Source: Nageia nagi (Eukaryota > Pinophyta). Taken from it: 64,000 bases of DNA. Both the position numbers and the translations under genes were made by a program. The number at the start of each line of letters is the position of its first letter. Within the stretch, counting starts at the first letter, position 1. The notes below the pieces were generated by a model. It saw only the letters and a program-made list of their open reading frames with translations. It did no database searches and had not been told where the DNA came from. Positions 1 to 10,755 of this stretch are shown here, piece by piece. Where the stretch lies: assembly GCA_050084985.1 (NCBI GenBank), contig JBITNC010000001.1, positions 151,652,001-151,716,000 on the forward strand, given 5' to 3'.

Positions 1-609
1 CCAAATTTGGGCAATTCCATGGGTGATCTATTTGTGGTATAAGGTGGATCTTTGGATCCTTTCCACCCATCTACAAGTTCTATTCAATAATGTATGGCGT
101 GAGGGATCATTTAATAGGAAAACTATTAGTTTTCCAATCCAACCTAACCTTCCTCTTCCTTCTATATGTTTCTCATCATGATGTTGATTGAGAAAATTAT
201 CATGAGGATATTTCATCAAGTTTTTCCAAAAATAAGATAGAACTCTCTGGACATCACTGACTGGAGATCATGCCTAGTTTCCATGTCATCTTCGATGGGT
301 CCCTTTTCATGATGAGAAGCCACTCAATAGAACTATGACCCATCATTATCTTTTTAACATCAAGGATGTGACTTTGAATCTATAGTGAGTACACAAACAC
401 TCCTCCACCAACCACTTGAATTCCCCCATGGGATTTTCGTAATTTTCATAATTTTTTACCCCTCCCCATACCCCTACAAAAAATACTTTCAAATTTAAAT
501 CCCCCACCAAACTTTGTGGGATCCAAATTTTATCATTTGGATTATCCTTAGCCATACTCATTTTTGGAAAAGTCTTATAAATGATTTGGAAAATTATCTT
601 CCAAGATTG
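1..609. other. No gene; sequence beyond a LINE 3' end
   Basis: This stretch lies downstream, on the minus strand, of the LINE RNase H relic at 610-1480, so it may be that element's 3' part. Short minus-strand open frames occur at 28-219 and 346-561, but neither resembles a family I recognise. I see no promoter, RNA gene or target duplication. Confidence 0.4.
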
Positions 610-1480
610 TCAACTCTAAAAGATTCACTACTTCCTCAACCACCTTGTTAACTAAAGTATTGGCTTCCTTGTAGTTATGGTCAACACTGAAGTTTTTAAT
701 TCCATTTAGGATTCTTCTTGACTCATCAATAATGCTAGTATTGTTCTAGATTGGAGGGGCCACTCCATTAATCATATTCACTCCTTCAACAAATTGCCTA
801 TAACCACCAACTTCAAACAATTTAGTTTTTTCATTAAGGTAAAGCCTATAAAGGTAGGTCAAGCTTTTGCAAAATGGTTGGTTTGATGACATAGGGGTTT
901 GATAATTACGATCACTATCTTCCCTATATGGTATTTGGTAATTTTACCTTCCCTAATTAGACCTAGGTTTCCCTTTGATACCCCATAAAATTTGATCTTA
1001 AGCCAACCCATTAGAGGGGGTATCCATTTTGGTTCATAGTGGGGGTGGGTCTTCGATGGATCTAATCTTATATAAATACCCCAATTTCCCATGATAGTAG
1101 CTTCGTGTTCACCCTCCCAAAATTATTTAAATCTAATTACATCTAATTTTTCTTTTACTAGGATAGTTATTTGATTCACCACTCTAAGCACCTAAGTCTC
1201 CTCCCCATTAAAAATATGGTGAATTTGTTCCTTCCAAATACCCTTAATGGCATGGGGGAGGCATAGCATAAGTATAAAATTTTTCTTAATTTAATGCTTT
1301 TAAAAGGGTTCTCCCATTGTAGGCATAAATCTCTCAAATTTTTATGGCAAACCTAGTCAATTTGAAAAAGAGATAAGAGGTAAGAGCATACTTGTTGGGT
1401 GAATCCATAATGGATTAACAAGTGGTTGATTGATTCCTCATTCTTCTTACTTAGAGCACACATACTAGGAATACTAAAGC
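610..1480 (-). pseudogene. LINE ORF2 C-terminus relic (zf-RVT plus RNase H)
   Basis: Read on the minus strand, 1480 to about 1200 gives a decayed zinc-binding linker of the kind that follows plant L1 reverse transcriptase (EESINHLL and a WENPFKSIKL-like helix). From 1090 to 620 comes an RVT_3-type RNase H domain with the signature GWLKIKFYGVSKGNLG, then FEVGGYRQFVEGVN and a final VDHNYKEANTLVNKV helix. In functional members the first motif reads FDG; the catalytic aspartate is tyrosine here. Stops and frame changes fall between the segments. The RT core expected upstream (coordinates above 1480) is missing. The family call is firm; the exact ends are not. Confidence 0.7.
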
Positions 1481-1598
1481 CTCTTTTCTTGATCGTAAAG
1501 GTAATGTTAAGTTAAGGAATTCTACCTAGATTTATTTATAATGTATAATGGTAAAAACTAATAACAATTTTATCAAAAAAAGTAGAGAACTCTCTTTC

Positions 1599-1627
1599 TA
1601 TATATATATATGTATATGTATACATAC

Positions 1628-1702
<75 letters not shown>

Positions 1703-1733
1703 TATTAAAGAGAGAGAGAGAGAGTGTGTGTGT
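1599..1733. repeat. Compound microsatellite (TA)n(AG)n(TG)n
   Basis: An uninterrupted TA tract with two small breaks runs to about 1706, followed by AG repeats to about 1724 and a short TG run. Open frames across it encode only Tyr/Ile repeats and are not genes. Confidence 0.97.
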
Positions 1734-2795
1734 TCTTAATTTGATCTCGAGTACACAAATTACCTTTAAAAGGATTTTGACCAATAAAAAAACTTTTGAA
1801 GATAAGATTTTCATGCAATTAAAGGTAAGATTATCAAAAAATTAAATATATTTTCAAATTATTGAATAAAAAACATAGCATCCAAGATACTATCAATTTC
1901 AAATTGAATTTTAGGAATCACTTCAACAAAAGTTACAACAAAAATCTACAACACAAGTAAACATGTAAAGAATAAATTCAATGCATTGAAGATTACAATA
2001 GAAATGAGAAGCATGATTTAAACCATGAGAAGACGTCTAAAATGTAATAAAATGACTAATTTACCATAATAATTTGAAAAAAAAAATCAACAAAAAAACC
2101 ATAACTAGAAATATTATAATACAAATATTGATTATTGTAATGATAATGATATGTATTTGATTTTTCATGAAAATATTATCAGATGTTTACGTGGCTTCCG
2201 TTTGTTGTCCCAACTGTCAGACCTACGCTGTTGCATGCAGCACAGAGCTCTATTTACTGGCCAAATGCCACCCATTCGTGGCACAAGTCTCCATTTTTCT
2301 GCTCTGGGTTATTGAAAATTGCATTTTCTACTTCAAATGGAGCCAATGTGAGTAAATTCACTGTATTTTGATTTCGAATTTGGTGTTTGCTGCTGAATTT
2401 CGCGGACGAATCTTTACAGGAAAGAAGAAAACGAGGTAAGTATGCGAATGAAGTTCCATCCTTACTTGGGCTGTGAATCTTGTCATTTTTCCAAACGAAT
2501 TATCTTGCAATTTAATATATGTTTTGTGTTGTTGCTGCTTGAAGAATAAGTTCAATGGATTATGCAGTTTTTTCTTGGGCACGGTACAGAATTTATTTTG
2601 TTATGCACATAGAACGGCTTTCCATTTCAGTTCATCTGCATGCACGTAATAAGAACAAAGTCTCAGGTGTGAAACATATCATATCAGAAAACAAAGGGTT
2701 AGTTTTTTTAAATTTTGTTACAAAACACAAGGCTTGATGTTTACGGTTTAGGGTTTTATGGCAACTGTTGGGTTTTATAGAAAACAAGGGCTTAC
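1734..2795. other. No confirmed gene; possible 5' region of the PPR relic
   Basis: 1734-2160 is AT-rich with nothing recognisable. 2165-2560 is less AT-rich and holds two sites resembling plant splice donors (AATGTGAGTAAA near 2345, ACGAGGTAAGTATG near 2430) and an acceptor-like TTTACAG near 2418. These could be 5'-untranslated exons of the PPR gene whose remains begin near 2796, but no protein homology supports it. Confidence 0.3.
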
Positions 2796-3293
2796 ATGTA
2801 TGCAAAGTTTGGGAATATACAGAAAGCCCGTGTACTGTTTGATCAAATGAAGGAGAAAACCACAATCTAATAGAACGCAATGATTGCAGGGTATGCACAT
2901 AAAGGTTTTCATGTCGAGGCTCTAGAGGTTTTTGAGGGAATGCAATAAAGTGGTGTTGCACCGAATGAATTCACCTTTGTCAGTGTTCTTCCGGCATTTG
3001 CCAGATTAGCCTCTTTGCAAGAGGTCGTAGACATTAATGGCAAAATAGTAAGAAGTGGTTTTTACTCGAATGTAATTGTGATGAATGTTCTGATAGACAT
3101 GTATGCTAAGTTTGGGAACATAGCAGAAGGCCTGTGTACTGTTTGACAAAATGCCGCAGAGAGACACCATCTCGTGGACTGCAATGATTGCAGGGTATGC
3201 AAAGAACGGTTTTCAGTTCATCTGCATGCACATAATAAGTACTAAGTTTCAGGTGTGAAATATCTCATATCAAAAAATAACGGGCTAGTTCTT
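2613..3293 (+). repeat. Dispersed direct repeat around the PPR relic
   Basis: About 90 bases beginning TTCAGTTCATCTGCATGCAC at about 2626 recur near 3219, both running on through GTGTGAAA and ATATCA to a GGGTTAGTT/GGGCTAGTT end (about 2706 and 3293). The copies are about 590 bases apart with many point differences. They bracket the PPR pieces, so a segment carrying a PPR unit was probably duplicated here. Confidence 0.75.
2796..3215 (+). pseudogene. PPR protein gene relic (PLS-type repeats)
   Basis: Plus-strand translation in changing frames gives plant PPR repeat signatures: a MYAKFGN start, LFDQMKEKT, NAMIAGYAHKGFHVEALEVF, then GVAPNEFTFVSVLPAFARL, a VIVMNVLIDMYAKFGN helix pair, and the beginning of another FDKMP-type unit ending in a second WTAMIAGYAKNGF. 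Such proteins normally bind organelle RNAs through long arrays; only about four units remain. In-frame stops and at least one frameshift (near 3130, where the frame of the FDKMP motif changes) break it. The two AMIAGYA units are repeats of the protein, not a separate duplication. Confidence 0.8.
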
Positions 3294-4106
3294 ACAAAAT
3301 ACATACATCCTAACCTACATAGTAATGATAATCATATCTACATAACTTAGTAAAAATTCGAACTGGAATCTCACTCGCCCTGTGAAAATCACATCTCATG
3401 AATTTCTATAATATTGCACATTACATCACATCTCACTCGTACTGGGGAGAGGACCCAGGACTTGAGTGCGTTCCAATGGTTGTGAGGGTTATTATCATAT
3501 ATTTGTCTATTCATAGAACATATTTGGTCCATTGATTGAACATTGGGAACATTGGGGGAGGAGAGAGGAGAAGAGTCAGTAGTTGTGCACCCTAACTTTA
3601 CGCCTCTTGAAACTCAACTTAATAAAATCGAATCGCTAGCTTCTTCCTCCTAAAGTTTTGACTCGTCATGGTTAATTAGATTTCGTGCTTTGCACGATGG
3701 GGTTGTAATTGACTGCGATGGGTATGAGTTTTGAAACGTGCTTGTTTGGATAGTTTCATACAGAAGTGCTGCTTTCAAAAGAAAGCCTAAAATGAGGGCA
3801 AGCTTTTCCTTTTCAATATTCATTTTTTTCAATCACAATAACAACGGCCGGAGATTATGGGAAACGAGGAGTCGTTGTGCAAGCTCCAATCGATATGAGA
3901 CTTTATTAGCGAAGGATATCCAGCCCCGTATTCGGCCCCAAGTACCTGACACATTCCGCCCTCCTTGGTGGAGCCCTGGCAAAAATTCACCACACGGGCC
4001 ATAGGACTAGGGTCCAAATTTGCAGCCTGCAACGTCTTTCAGGTCCGTAAGAGAAGGTTAAAAAAATAATGTTTAGAATTTCTTTTAATTTTAAAAAAAT
4101 TAAATA
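3294..4106. other. No recognisable gene
   Basis: Mixed-composition sequence. A less AT-rich block at 3840-4035 is open on both strands for 60-90 codons, but its translations match no family I know and neither frame has supporting context. Nothing else is visible. Confidence 0.4.
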
Positions 4107-4625
4107 TGAAGGATAAAATTTTTACTAGAAAAAAAGGGAAACTTACAAAATACCTCTATAAGTTCATGAAATTTTGGAAATACCCCTCCATCTTTAGAAA
4201 TTACAGAAATACCCGTGAAAATTTTCAAAATTACAGAAGTACTTCTCAATCTCCTATCAGATAGCCATCAAAAAATGATTAGAAGTGGTCTTCACTCGAA
4301 TGTCGTTTTGACGAATTATCTGATAGACATGTATGCTAAGTTTGAGAACACAAAAGGCTTGTGAATTGTTTGACTAATTATGAAGGATTAAATTTTTGCT
4401 AATCCTTCAAAAAAAGGAAACTTACAAAAATACCCGTATAAGTTCATGAAATTTTGGAACTACCTTCCAATCTTTGGAAATTACAGAAATAGGCTTGAAA
4501 GTTTTCAAAATTACAGAAATACCTCTCAATCTCCTATCATATAGACATCAAAAAAATGATTAGAAGTGGTCTTCACTTGAATGTCATTCTAATGAAAGAC
4601 ATGTATGCGAAGTTTGACTAAATGG
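4107..4625 (+). repeat. Tandem duplication, about 274-bp unit, containing a PPR piece
   Basis: The segment beginning TGAAGGATAAAATTTTT at 4107 is repeated from 4381 (TGAAGGATTAAATTTTT). Both copies carry the same AT-rich spacer (AAACTTACAAAATACC, TTCATGAAATTTTGGAA, CTCAATCTCCTATCA) and the same PPR piece encoding MIRSGLHSNV and DMYAKF. The duplication therefore joins non-coding sequence and a PPR repeat. The copies differ by about one base in ten. Confidence 0.85.
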
Positions 4626-4979
4626 ACAGAAACATAGTCTCATGGAATGCAATGATTACTGGATATGCACAGAAAGGGCATGGTTTGGAGGCCCTCAAGT
4701 GTTTTTGGAAAATGTAATTGACTGGTTTCAGACCAGATTCGGTAACCTTTGCAAGTATTCTTCCACTATGTGCAACTTTTGCAGCTTTAAAATGGGGCAT
4801 GGACATTCATGGACAAATAATTAGATGTGGCTTTTTTTGGCATGCAATTGTGATAACAACCATGACATATATACAAAATGTGGGAAGTGGTAACATTAAG
4901 AAGATAAGTGTTTTGTTTGACAAGATGCATTGTAGAAAAACAACTTCATGGAATGCAAGATTGCAAGAGATGCAGCCAT
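4620..4979 (+). pseudogene. PPR protein gene relic, continuation
   Basis: Plus-strand pieces read MDRNIVSWNAMITGYAQKGH with GLEALKCF, then after a stop and frame change FRPDSVTFASILPLCATFAAL, GMDIHGQIIRCGF and a degraded FDKMHCRKTTSWNA unit. The order is that of PLS-class plant PPR proteins, two to three repeats long. No start, organelle targeting sequence, or C-terminal E/DYW domain is present. It is probably a part of the same ancestral gene as 2796-3215. Confidence 0.8.
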
Positions 4980-5080
4980 AATTTGACGTCCATTTAGATG
5001 TTTTGGCATTTTTCCTCATCAAATACAGCCATAATTTGAAAATAACAGTCATCTATGCAATTTAAATGCAATTTTTATCC

Positions 5081-5082
<2 letters not shown>

Positions 5083-5146
<64 letters not shown>

Positions 5147-5147
5147 G
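5083..5147. repeat. Microsatellite (AT)n(AG)n
   Basis: About 40 bases of AT repeats pass directly into about 24 bases of AG repeats, the same compound order as at 1599-1733. Confidence 0.97.
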
Positions 5148-5311
5148 TATGAAATATTATATTGGTAGGTAAAATTGAAAAGCAAACCGTCATTCAAAAA
5201 TTTAATGACAGGTAAGGTAGCCTGTCAAATTTAAACCCTGGATGCAAGGAATGTTTGTAGGAAGGAAGGCATCAAACTATTTTAACAAACATAATATTTG
5301 GGCATTTAAGC

Positions 5312-5665
5312 GAGATGATGTTACAGTAATTAATGTATTATCTGCCTCTACCTATGCCGGTCTAATTAAGTGGGACTATCGATACTTCAGAAGCGTTGTC
5401 TAGGGACCAGATCTGCCCCCTGACAGACATTTTCTTACAGCTTCTGACATTCCCGTGCATTTTATATGGTGCATTTGGTTACAAGCTTTGAGATGATGTT
5501 ACAGTAATTAATGTATTATTTGCCTCTAGCCATGCCGATCTAATGAAGTGGGACTATCGATACCTCAAAGGCGGTTCTCTAGGGATCAGATCTGCCCCCT
5601 GACAATCTAACATTTTCTTACAGCTTCTGACATCCCCGTGCATTTTATATGGTGCATTTGGGAGT
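5312..5665 (+). repeat. Tandem direct repeat, unit about 178 bp
   Basis: The unit begins GAGATGATGTTACAGTAATT at 5312 and again at 5490. Both copies contain GTGGGACTATCGATAC, CAGATCTGCCCCCTGACA, CATTTTCTTACAGCTTCTGAC and CCGTGCATTTTATATGGTGC. Differences are a few substitutions and a short insertion. No coding sense is seen. The closing TATGGTGCATTTGG motif resembles the arrays further right. Confidence 0.88.
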
Positions 5666-6639
5666 CGTCTATGCTACCACAAAATCGACCCCCTACCATT
5701 GACATCGTTAGAACAAAGGACCGTAGCACGCAGCTGTGTGCATTTGGTGACAAGCTTTAAATTTTTTTTACCTTCATAAAAAGTGAATGGATTGTTTATA
5801 TAAAAAAAGACCTCTAGCCATGTCGATCTTATGAAGTAAGGCTATTGATACTTTTAAAGGGTTAAGGAGTTGTCTAGCTAAGGGACTAATCACTTCCCTA
5901 GTCTGACATCCTAACACTATGGCTGTGAAATTTTGTGGGCGTTTTGGCTTCGCAGCTATGGAAAAGGCTATCCATTGTCCAAATTCAAATTCAGAGGCTA
6001 TGGAAAATGCGATGGTGCATTTGGTTACAAGCTTTAAATTTTTTACCTTCGTATATGGTGCATTTGGTTACAAATCTTTTAATTTTTTTCACCTTCATAA
6101 AAAGTTTATGCAATATTTTATATAAAAAAGATTAAAAAAATATTCAAATCATTTCATATAAAATGGTTCATTTGAATTTATAAAAAAAAATTTAAAAATA
6201 TTCAAATAATTTCATTTCGTATGATGGATTTAGTGGTGCATTGAAATTTATATAAGTGCATAGATCATTTCATATAAGAAAGATAAAAAAATATTTTGAT
6301 AATTTCATATCGATGTCTAACTTCAGCCCACTTGACAACATGCCATTTTCTTAAGCTTCCGAAATCCCCAAGACTTCTAGCCATGCTGGTGTAATGAAGT
6401 AGGAGAAGTCTATTCGAGGCCCAAACATGACCACATACATTATGCGTATATAAAAATCTTGCCACCACACATTTTTAAATGCACTAGATCGCCTTCCTTG
6501 AGAACCTGACATTTTTTTTCAACTTCTGACATCCTCGTGCATTTTATACCATGCATTTAGTTACAAGCTTTAAATTTTTTCACTTTCATTAAAAGTTTAT
6601 GGATTATTTTATAATCTTAGTACATTTGAGTTTGTATAA
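5666..6639. other. Decayed relatives of the 178-bp repeat; no gene
   Basis: Scattered fragments of the preceding unit recur: GGTGCATTTGG..ACAAGCTTTAAATTTTTT near 5735, 6010, 6060 and 6550, CTCTAGCCATG near 5813, TAATGAAGTA near 6393, and TTCATATAAAA runs. This is an eroded repeat field without open frames of interest. Confidence 0.6.
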
Positions 6640-6945
6640 AAAATCTTAAAAATATTTAGATCATTTCATATCATATGGTGGATTTGAATGATGCATTGGA
6701 ATTTATATAAAAAAGTATAAATAATTTCATATAAAAAAGATAAAAATATTTTTATAATCTCATATCGTAAGATGCATTTGATAATTTTATATCGTTTCAT
6801 TTCATATTATATGATGCATGGTGCACTTGATAAATTAATATCGTTTCGTTTTATATCATATGGTGCATTTGAATAATTTTATATCATATGGTACATGTTG
6901 TGCATATCATATGGTGTATGGTGTATTTGATGATATGATATGATA
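6640..6945. repeat. ATGGTGCATTTG-type tail array, first block
   Basis: An irregular array built from TTTCATATCATATGGTGCAT and CATTTGATAATTTTATATC variants, about 300 bases. On the minus strand it lies directly after the LINE C-terminal relic at 6949-7560, the same arrangement as the larger array at 7590-8165. Confidence 0.75.
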
Positions 6946-6948
6946 AGT

Positions 6949-7560
6949 TTTTTACGATCCTTTTAAACCCAAAGGTTTGTAGGACCTATCAAAATTTGTC
7001 AAGACAAAAAGAGAAAAGAGAAAATATATCAGTTAAGTATTTAAATGGTTGTTTCTCATATAATTGAGTTGTATAATAAAATCAACAAGCTTGTTTTGAT
7101 TGTCTTGGTTTAAGAATTCATGGATTAAGTTATAATCGCAAATACCTTTTTAGGTTTCTCTTATGTCTTTGTAAAGTGGGCAAAGAAAAAAAAGAAAATG
7201 AGTCCCATCTTCTATGGCATTTAGGTTACAAAATTTACTAATTCTTTTATCCCACGTTGTTTTTGGTATTGTCCATCTACCAATTTCACTATGAAGTTTA
7301 TGTAAATTAGTTTTTAACTTTGCAATTGCAAGTTTCGTTGTGAATAATCTTTTGTGAACACGAAGGATGTTCAATGTTCAAGTTTTGGATTAACATTATT
7401 TTTATAGTAAGAGTTTCTTTTATCTTTGATGTTTTCATCTTTCTGAAAAATTTTAAATACTTTATTTGCAATTTGCACTTCTAATTTGTCCCTATCAAAG
7501 GGGGTTATGTTGTTGTGTAAGCCCCAGAATTTGAATCATTTATTAGTCTTTTAGCCAACC
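6949..7560 (-). pseudogene. Non-LTR retrotransposon C-terminus relic, copy 1
   Basis: Minus-strand 7374-7150 reads RLFTTKLAIAKLKTNLHKLH, EIGRWTIPKTTWDKRISKFC, NLNAIEDGTHFLFF and CPLYKDIRET. This is the zinc-binding C-terminal domain that follows reverse transcriptase in some LINEs (R..C..C...EDE.HFL..CP.Y..IR). One cysteine of the usual C-x2-C is asparagine here. The sequence continues leftward (minus 3') through FIQLCEKQ-type codons to the tail array. The rest of the element (endonuclease, RT) is absent. Confidence 0.6.
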
Positions 7561-7589
7561 TTTTTTAAGATGTTGAGTTGGGCAACCAT

Positions 7590-8165
7590 AGATAAATTTC
7601 ATTTTATAATTTTATGTCATATGGTGCATGGTACACTTGATAATTTCATATCATATTATTTTATATCATATTGTACATGTTGTACATATCATATGATGTA
7701 TTTGATCATTTCATATCATATAGTGTTTTTTTTTTTAATTTCATATGATTTCATATCATATTGTGCATGGTGCACATGATAATTTTATATCATATGGTAC
7801 ATTTAAATTATTTTATATATTATATGGTGTATGGTGCATTTGGTCATTTCATATCATATGGTGCGTGGTGCACTTGATCATTTCATATCATATAATGCAT
7901 GTTACACTTGATCATTTCATATTGTTTCATTTTGTATCATATAGTGCATGGTGCACTTGATAGTTTCTTGTCATATGGTGCATTTGAATTATTTTATATA
8001 TCATATGGTGCATGATGCATTTAAACTTTAAACCCTAAACCCTAAAGATAGTTTCATGTCATATGGTGCATGGTGCACTTGATAGTTTCATGACCCTAAA
8101 CCCTAAATATAGTTTCATGTCATATGGTGCATTTGAATCATTTGATATCATATGGTACATAGTAG
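7590..8165. repeat. ATGGTGCATTTG-type tail array, main block
   Basis: About 575 bases of imperfect repeats built from TTTCATATCATATGGTGCAT, GGTGCACTTGATAATTTCAT and CATTTGAATTATTTTATATC. Unit length is irregular (about 30-50 bases), so it is a degenerate minisatellite and not a uniform satellite. Frames across it only spell repeated SYHI/VHG peptides. It sits just 3' (minus strand) of LINE copy 2. Confidence 0.85.
8023..8112. repeat. Telomere-like CCCTAAA motifs inside the array
   Basis: Two short runs, AAACCCTAAACCCTAAAG at about 8030-8047 and ACCCTAAACCCTAAAT at about 8093-8108, each hold two units of the plant telomere heptamer. Both are followed by ATAGTTTCATGTCATATGG, so they belong to one local duplication inside the array and are not a remnant chromosome end. 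Confidence 0.7.
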
Positions 8166-8167
8166 AT

Positions 8168-8790
8168 AGATAAGTCTTTTAACATCCTTTTAAATCCATT
8201 AGTTTTGATAGGATTAGTTTGTAGAACCTATCAAAGTTTGTTCAACAGTAAAAATATATCAATTAAATATTTGGATGATTGTTTCTCACATAATTAAGTT
8301 GTATGATAAAATCATCGAGCTTGTTTAAGAATTTGTGGATCAAGTTGTAATTACAAATATTTTTGTAGGTTTTGTCTAATGTTTTTGTAGAGTGGGCAAA
8401 AACGGAGGAAATGAATCTCATCCTCTATGGAATTTAAGTTATAGAACTTACAAACTCTCTTATTATGGCATTTAGGTTACAAAACTTATAAACTCTTTTG
8501 TCTCAAAGTGTTTTAGGTATTGTTCATCTATAGTTCGTGTGAATTAGTTTTTAATTTTACGATTGCAATTTTTTTTTAGACTAATAATCTTATGTGGATA
8601 GGATGGAGGTTCAAGTTTTGGATAACTGATATTTTTATAGTAAGCTAGTTTTCTTGTCTTTGATGCTATTGTCATTCCAAATTTTTTGATTTACTTTATT
8701 TGCAATTTGAACTTCTAATTTAAAATTAATTAATAATTGTTTATTTTCCTTCTATCATCAAAATGTTGCTCAAAGTTGATTTTATGTACG
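8168..8790 (-). pseudogene. Non-LTR retrotransposon C-terminus relic, copy 2
   Basis: This repeats the 6949-7560 segment in the same orientation: TCCTTTTAAA..., ACCTATCAAA.TTTGT, AAATATATCA.TTAA.TATTT and TTTTTATAGTAAG occur in the same order in both. On the minus strand it reads RVCKFYNLNSIEDEIHFL and FCPLYKNIRQNL, closer to the expected motif than copy 1 in EDEIHFL but with the first C-x2-C broken as Y. Frameshifts disrupt the remainder. The tail array 7590-8165 follows on its minus-strand 3' side. Confidence 0.6.
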
Positions 8791-9566
8791 ATTTTGTTAG
8801 GTTCTCATTTGGCTTAAGTTTAAAATGACTCATTATAATTTGTGTGCTTAACTTTTATTATTTTAGATTTATTAATAGCGTTACTATTACAAAAATGTTT
8901 AATTATTTATATTCCTTCTTTCCTTTGTTAATTCTATTTCAATTTTTTTCTTTGAAAATTGAATATCATAATCCATACATTGCAAAGTACTTAAAAAAAT
9001 TAAACCATTATCAAAATTCCCTTTGTGAACATTCTTCTCCTCGATATGCGAGGCCTTCTCTGAATCCTCTAAATCGTCTCCTTTGACAAACCACAAACCC
9101 TAGTTTTGCAATTCAAGGAGACTATGAACAATGCTGCTGGCATCCAGTGCCTTGGTTCAATTCTACAAGTGTATTTACATAAAATATACGTCTTGTATGC
9201 AAGAAATCATGACATTTTCTCTGTAAAATACATTGGCGAAGAAAAGATAACAATCTAGATCTAGCAAAATTTGTAGCATAGAACTTCGTATAATTGAACC
9301 TGTAAAGTGATGTACCTTATTTGCTTCTTGTAAAGCATCTATGATCTAGCTGGCAGTTGGAATGAAATTGAAAATGTAAAGAAAACTCTGAAATATAGAG
9401 GCGTGCAACAACTACCCTATGCTGGTAGTTTGAGGTGAGTATACAGACTCATGCTTTCCCTATAGTAGATATATCAAACACAAATTTCTGTAGGAGATAT
9501 ATTACACCCAAAAACACATTTTTTTCGAAATTTTGTCTTCTGTGACTTCAATTCTACCTGTTACCC
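8791..9566. other. No confirmed gene; upstream of the TEL relic
   Basis: AT-rich to 9010, then less so. A start-like ATGAACAATGCTGCTGGC at 9124 could belong to a lost N-terminal exon of the TEL gene, and CCCATGTGCCCAG at 9566-9578 could be an acceptor, but no homology supports either. Confidence 0.35.
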
Positions 9567-10284
9567 ATGTGCCCAGGAATTCACTCCATGCTCATGCCTA
9601 TGTATGCATCTCCACCTTTTCCTTACCCTTCATATTTTGCTCCACCGCCACCACTCTACAATGCACCCGCTAACATTGTCAGAGAACTAAATGCAGCACC
9701 AATTACGTACACCGCCCCTGCATACCGTAATCCAGTGAATGTGCCTGTTATGACATTGCCCTCTCCTGTTTCAGTTGAGATTTCTCACTTCATACATACC
9801 AACGATACTGCTCATGGAAGGGAATTGAATACGTTGGACAACAACAGGTGTCCATGCTCGTTCCCCTGCCTTATGAGTGGCTGCAGGAGCAGCATTCGCG
9901 GACCCTGCATCTGAGTCTAGTTCCAGCGGAGCTTAGCCAAGAAGAAATCCAAAGAGAATTGGAGGCTTTGAATTGTATTCGAGAGCTCCACCTTCAGAAC
10001 AAGAGTCAGGGGTGGGGAAGCTAGATTATTTTGATTTAAGAAGTGTCAACAAAGCTCTGTATGACATTAGACGTCAACATATGATTCAGTAGAGAATATT
10101 GCAGAATACCTACAAGGGAAAACAAGTGTTGCAGCAACCTGCCACCTCCCTGGGATTGATAGGAGGAAAACTGGTGTGGGCCCAATACGCAGAGCCTACA
10201 GCCCATAACCAAGGAACTTTGGTTGGTTCAACTTGGATAACTGTGTATCAAGAGATTACTTAAGGTCAATGTTGGAGCCCTATG
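9567..10284 (+). pseudogene. TEL: TERMINAL EAR1-like (Mei2-type RNA-binding) pseudogene, first part
   Basis: TEL proteins are plant Mei2-like RNA-binding proteins of shoot meristems. The first frame (9567-9850) gives a Pro/Tyr-rich stretch, SPPFPYPSYFAPPPPLYNAP, typical of TEL N-termini. After a frameshift, 9848-10024 gives SRTLHLSLVPAELSQEEIQR and ELEAL..IRELHLQ, the start of RRM1, then a stop. Another frame from 10027 gives YFDLRSVNKALYDIRRQHMI with an in-frame TAG at 10090-10092, then LVWAQYAEPTAHNQGTLV. A last shift near 10248 gives FNLDNCVSRDYLRSMLEPYG, the first half of RRM2, ending at TATG|GTATAT. So three frameshifts and at least one nonsense codon lie within 720 bases. The order of parts and the inter-RRM WAQ-NQGTLV motif make the family call strong. 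Confidence 0.85.
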
Positions 10285-10390
10285 GTATATACTATGTACA
10301 ACATCTTCTCTACTGTAGTTGGATACACAATTGCTTTTAGGTTTTTGAAAGAAGAAATTTGTTTATTTTACAAGTTTTACTTGACTCAGG

Positions 10391-10753
10391 TGAGAAAATT
10401 TGAAGAATACACAATTGCAATAATATACTGCAAATCAAATATACCTTATGGCCTTAGCTTTTATTGTGTTCTGGTATCTGGCTGAAATTCAGCAGCACTT
10501 AAGTACAAATATCAATCTAGCTCTATAGAGCTCTCACACACCTGCTGCTATGCAATAATAGAAGAAAACTCTAAAATTACCTTAAGTAGGAGAAAGCAAA
10601 GGAAACCCTATCCCTAACAAAATGCATGTATCCGTTGGATCTACATCAACGGTGTTTATTACATCTTCCAAATTAAGAAATAAAACAGCTACTAAACAAT
10701 AAAAAGCAACTAGTTAACAATTAGCCAACATGAGATGTTTCTATTTTTCAACA
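10391..10753 (-). repeat. 3' LTR of copia C
   Basis: 363 bp. On the minus strand it starts TGTTGAAAAATAGAAAC and ends AAATTTTCTCA. Compared with the other LTR it carries an extra few bases near 10436 and 10625. It touches the TCAGG target copy at 10386-10390. Confidence 0.95.
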
Positions 10754-10755
10754 TT

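Noticed and set aside
1536-1814. Open frames through the TA repeat on both strands
   Set aside because: They encode only Tyr/Ile repeats from a microsatellite.
7570-7960. Open frames with repeated SYHI/VHG peptides
   Set aside because: Direct translation of a degenerate tandem array with no other coding sign.
8023-8112. Ancient chromosome end or fusion point
   Set aside because: Only two heptamers per run, inside a local repeat with duplicated flanks.
6640-8165. CRISPR-like or centromeric satellite array
   Set aside because: Units are irregular in length and sequence with no unique spacers, and the array follows LINE ends in both places.
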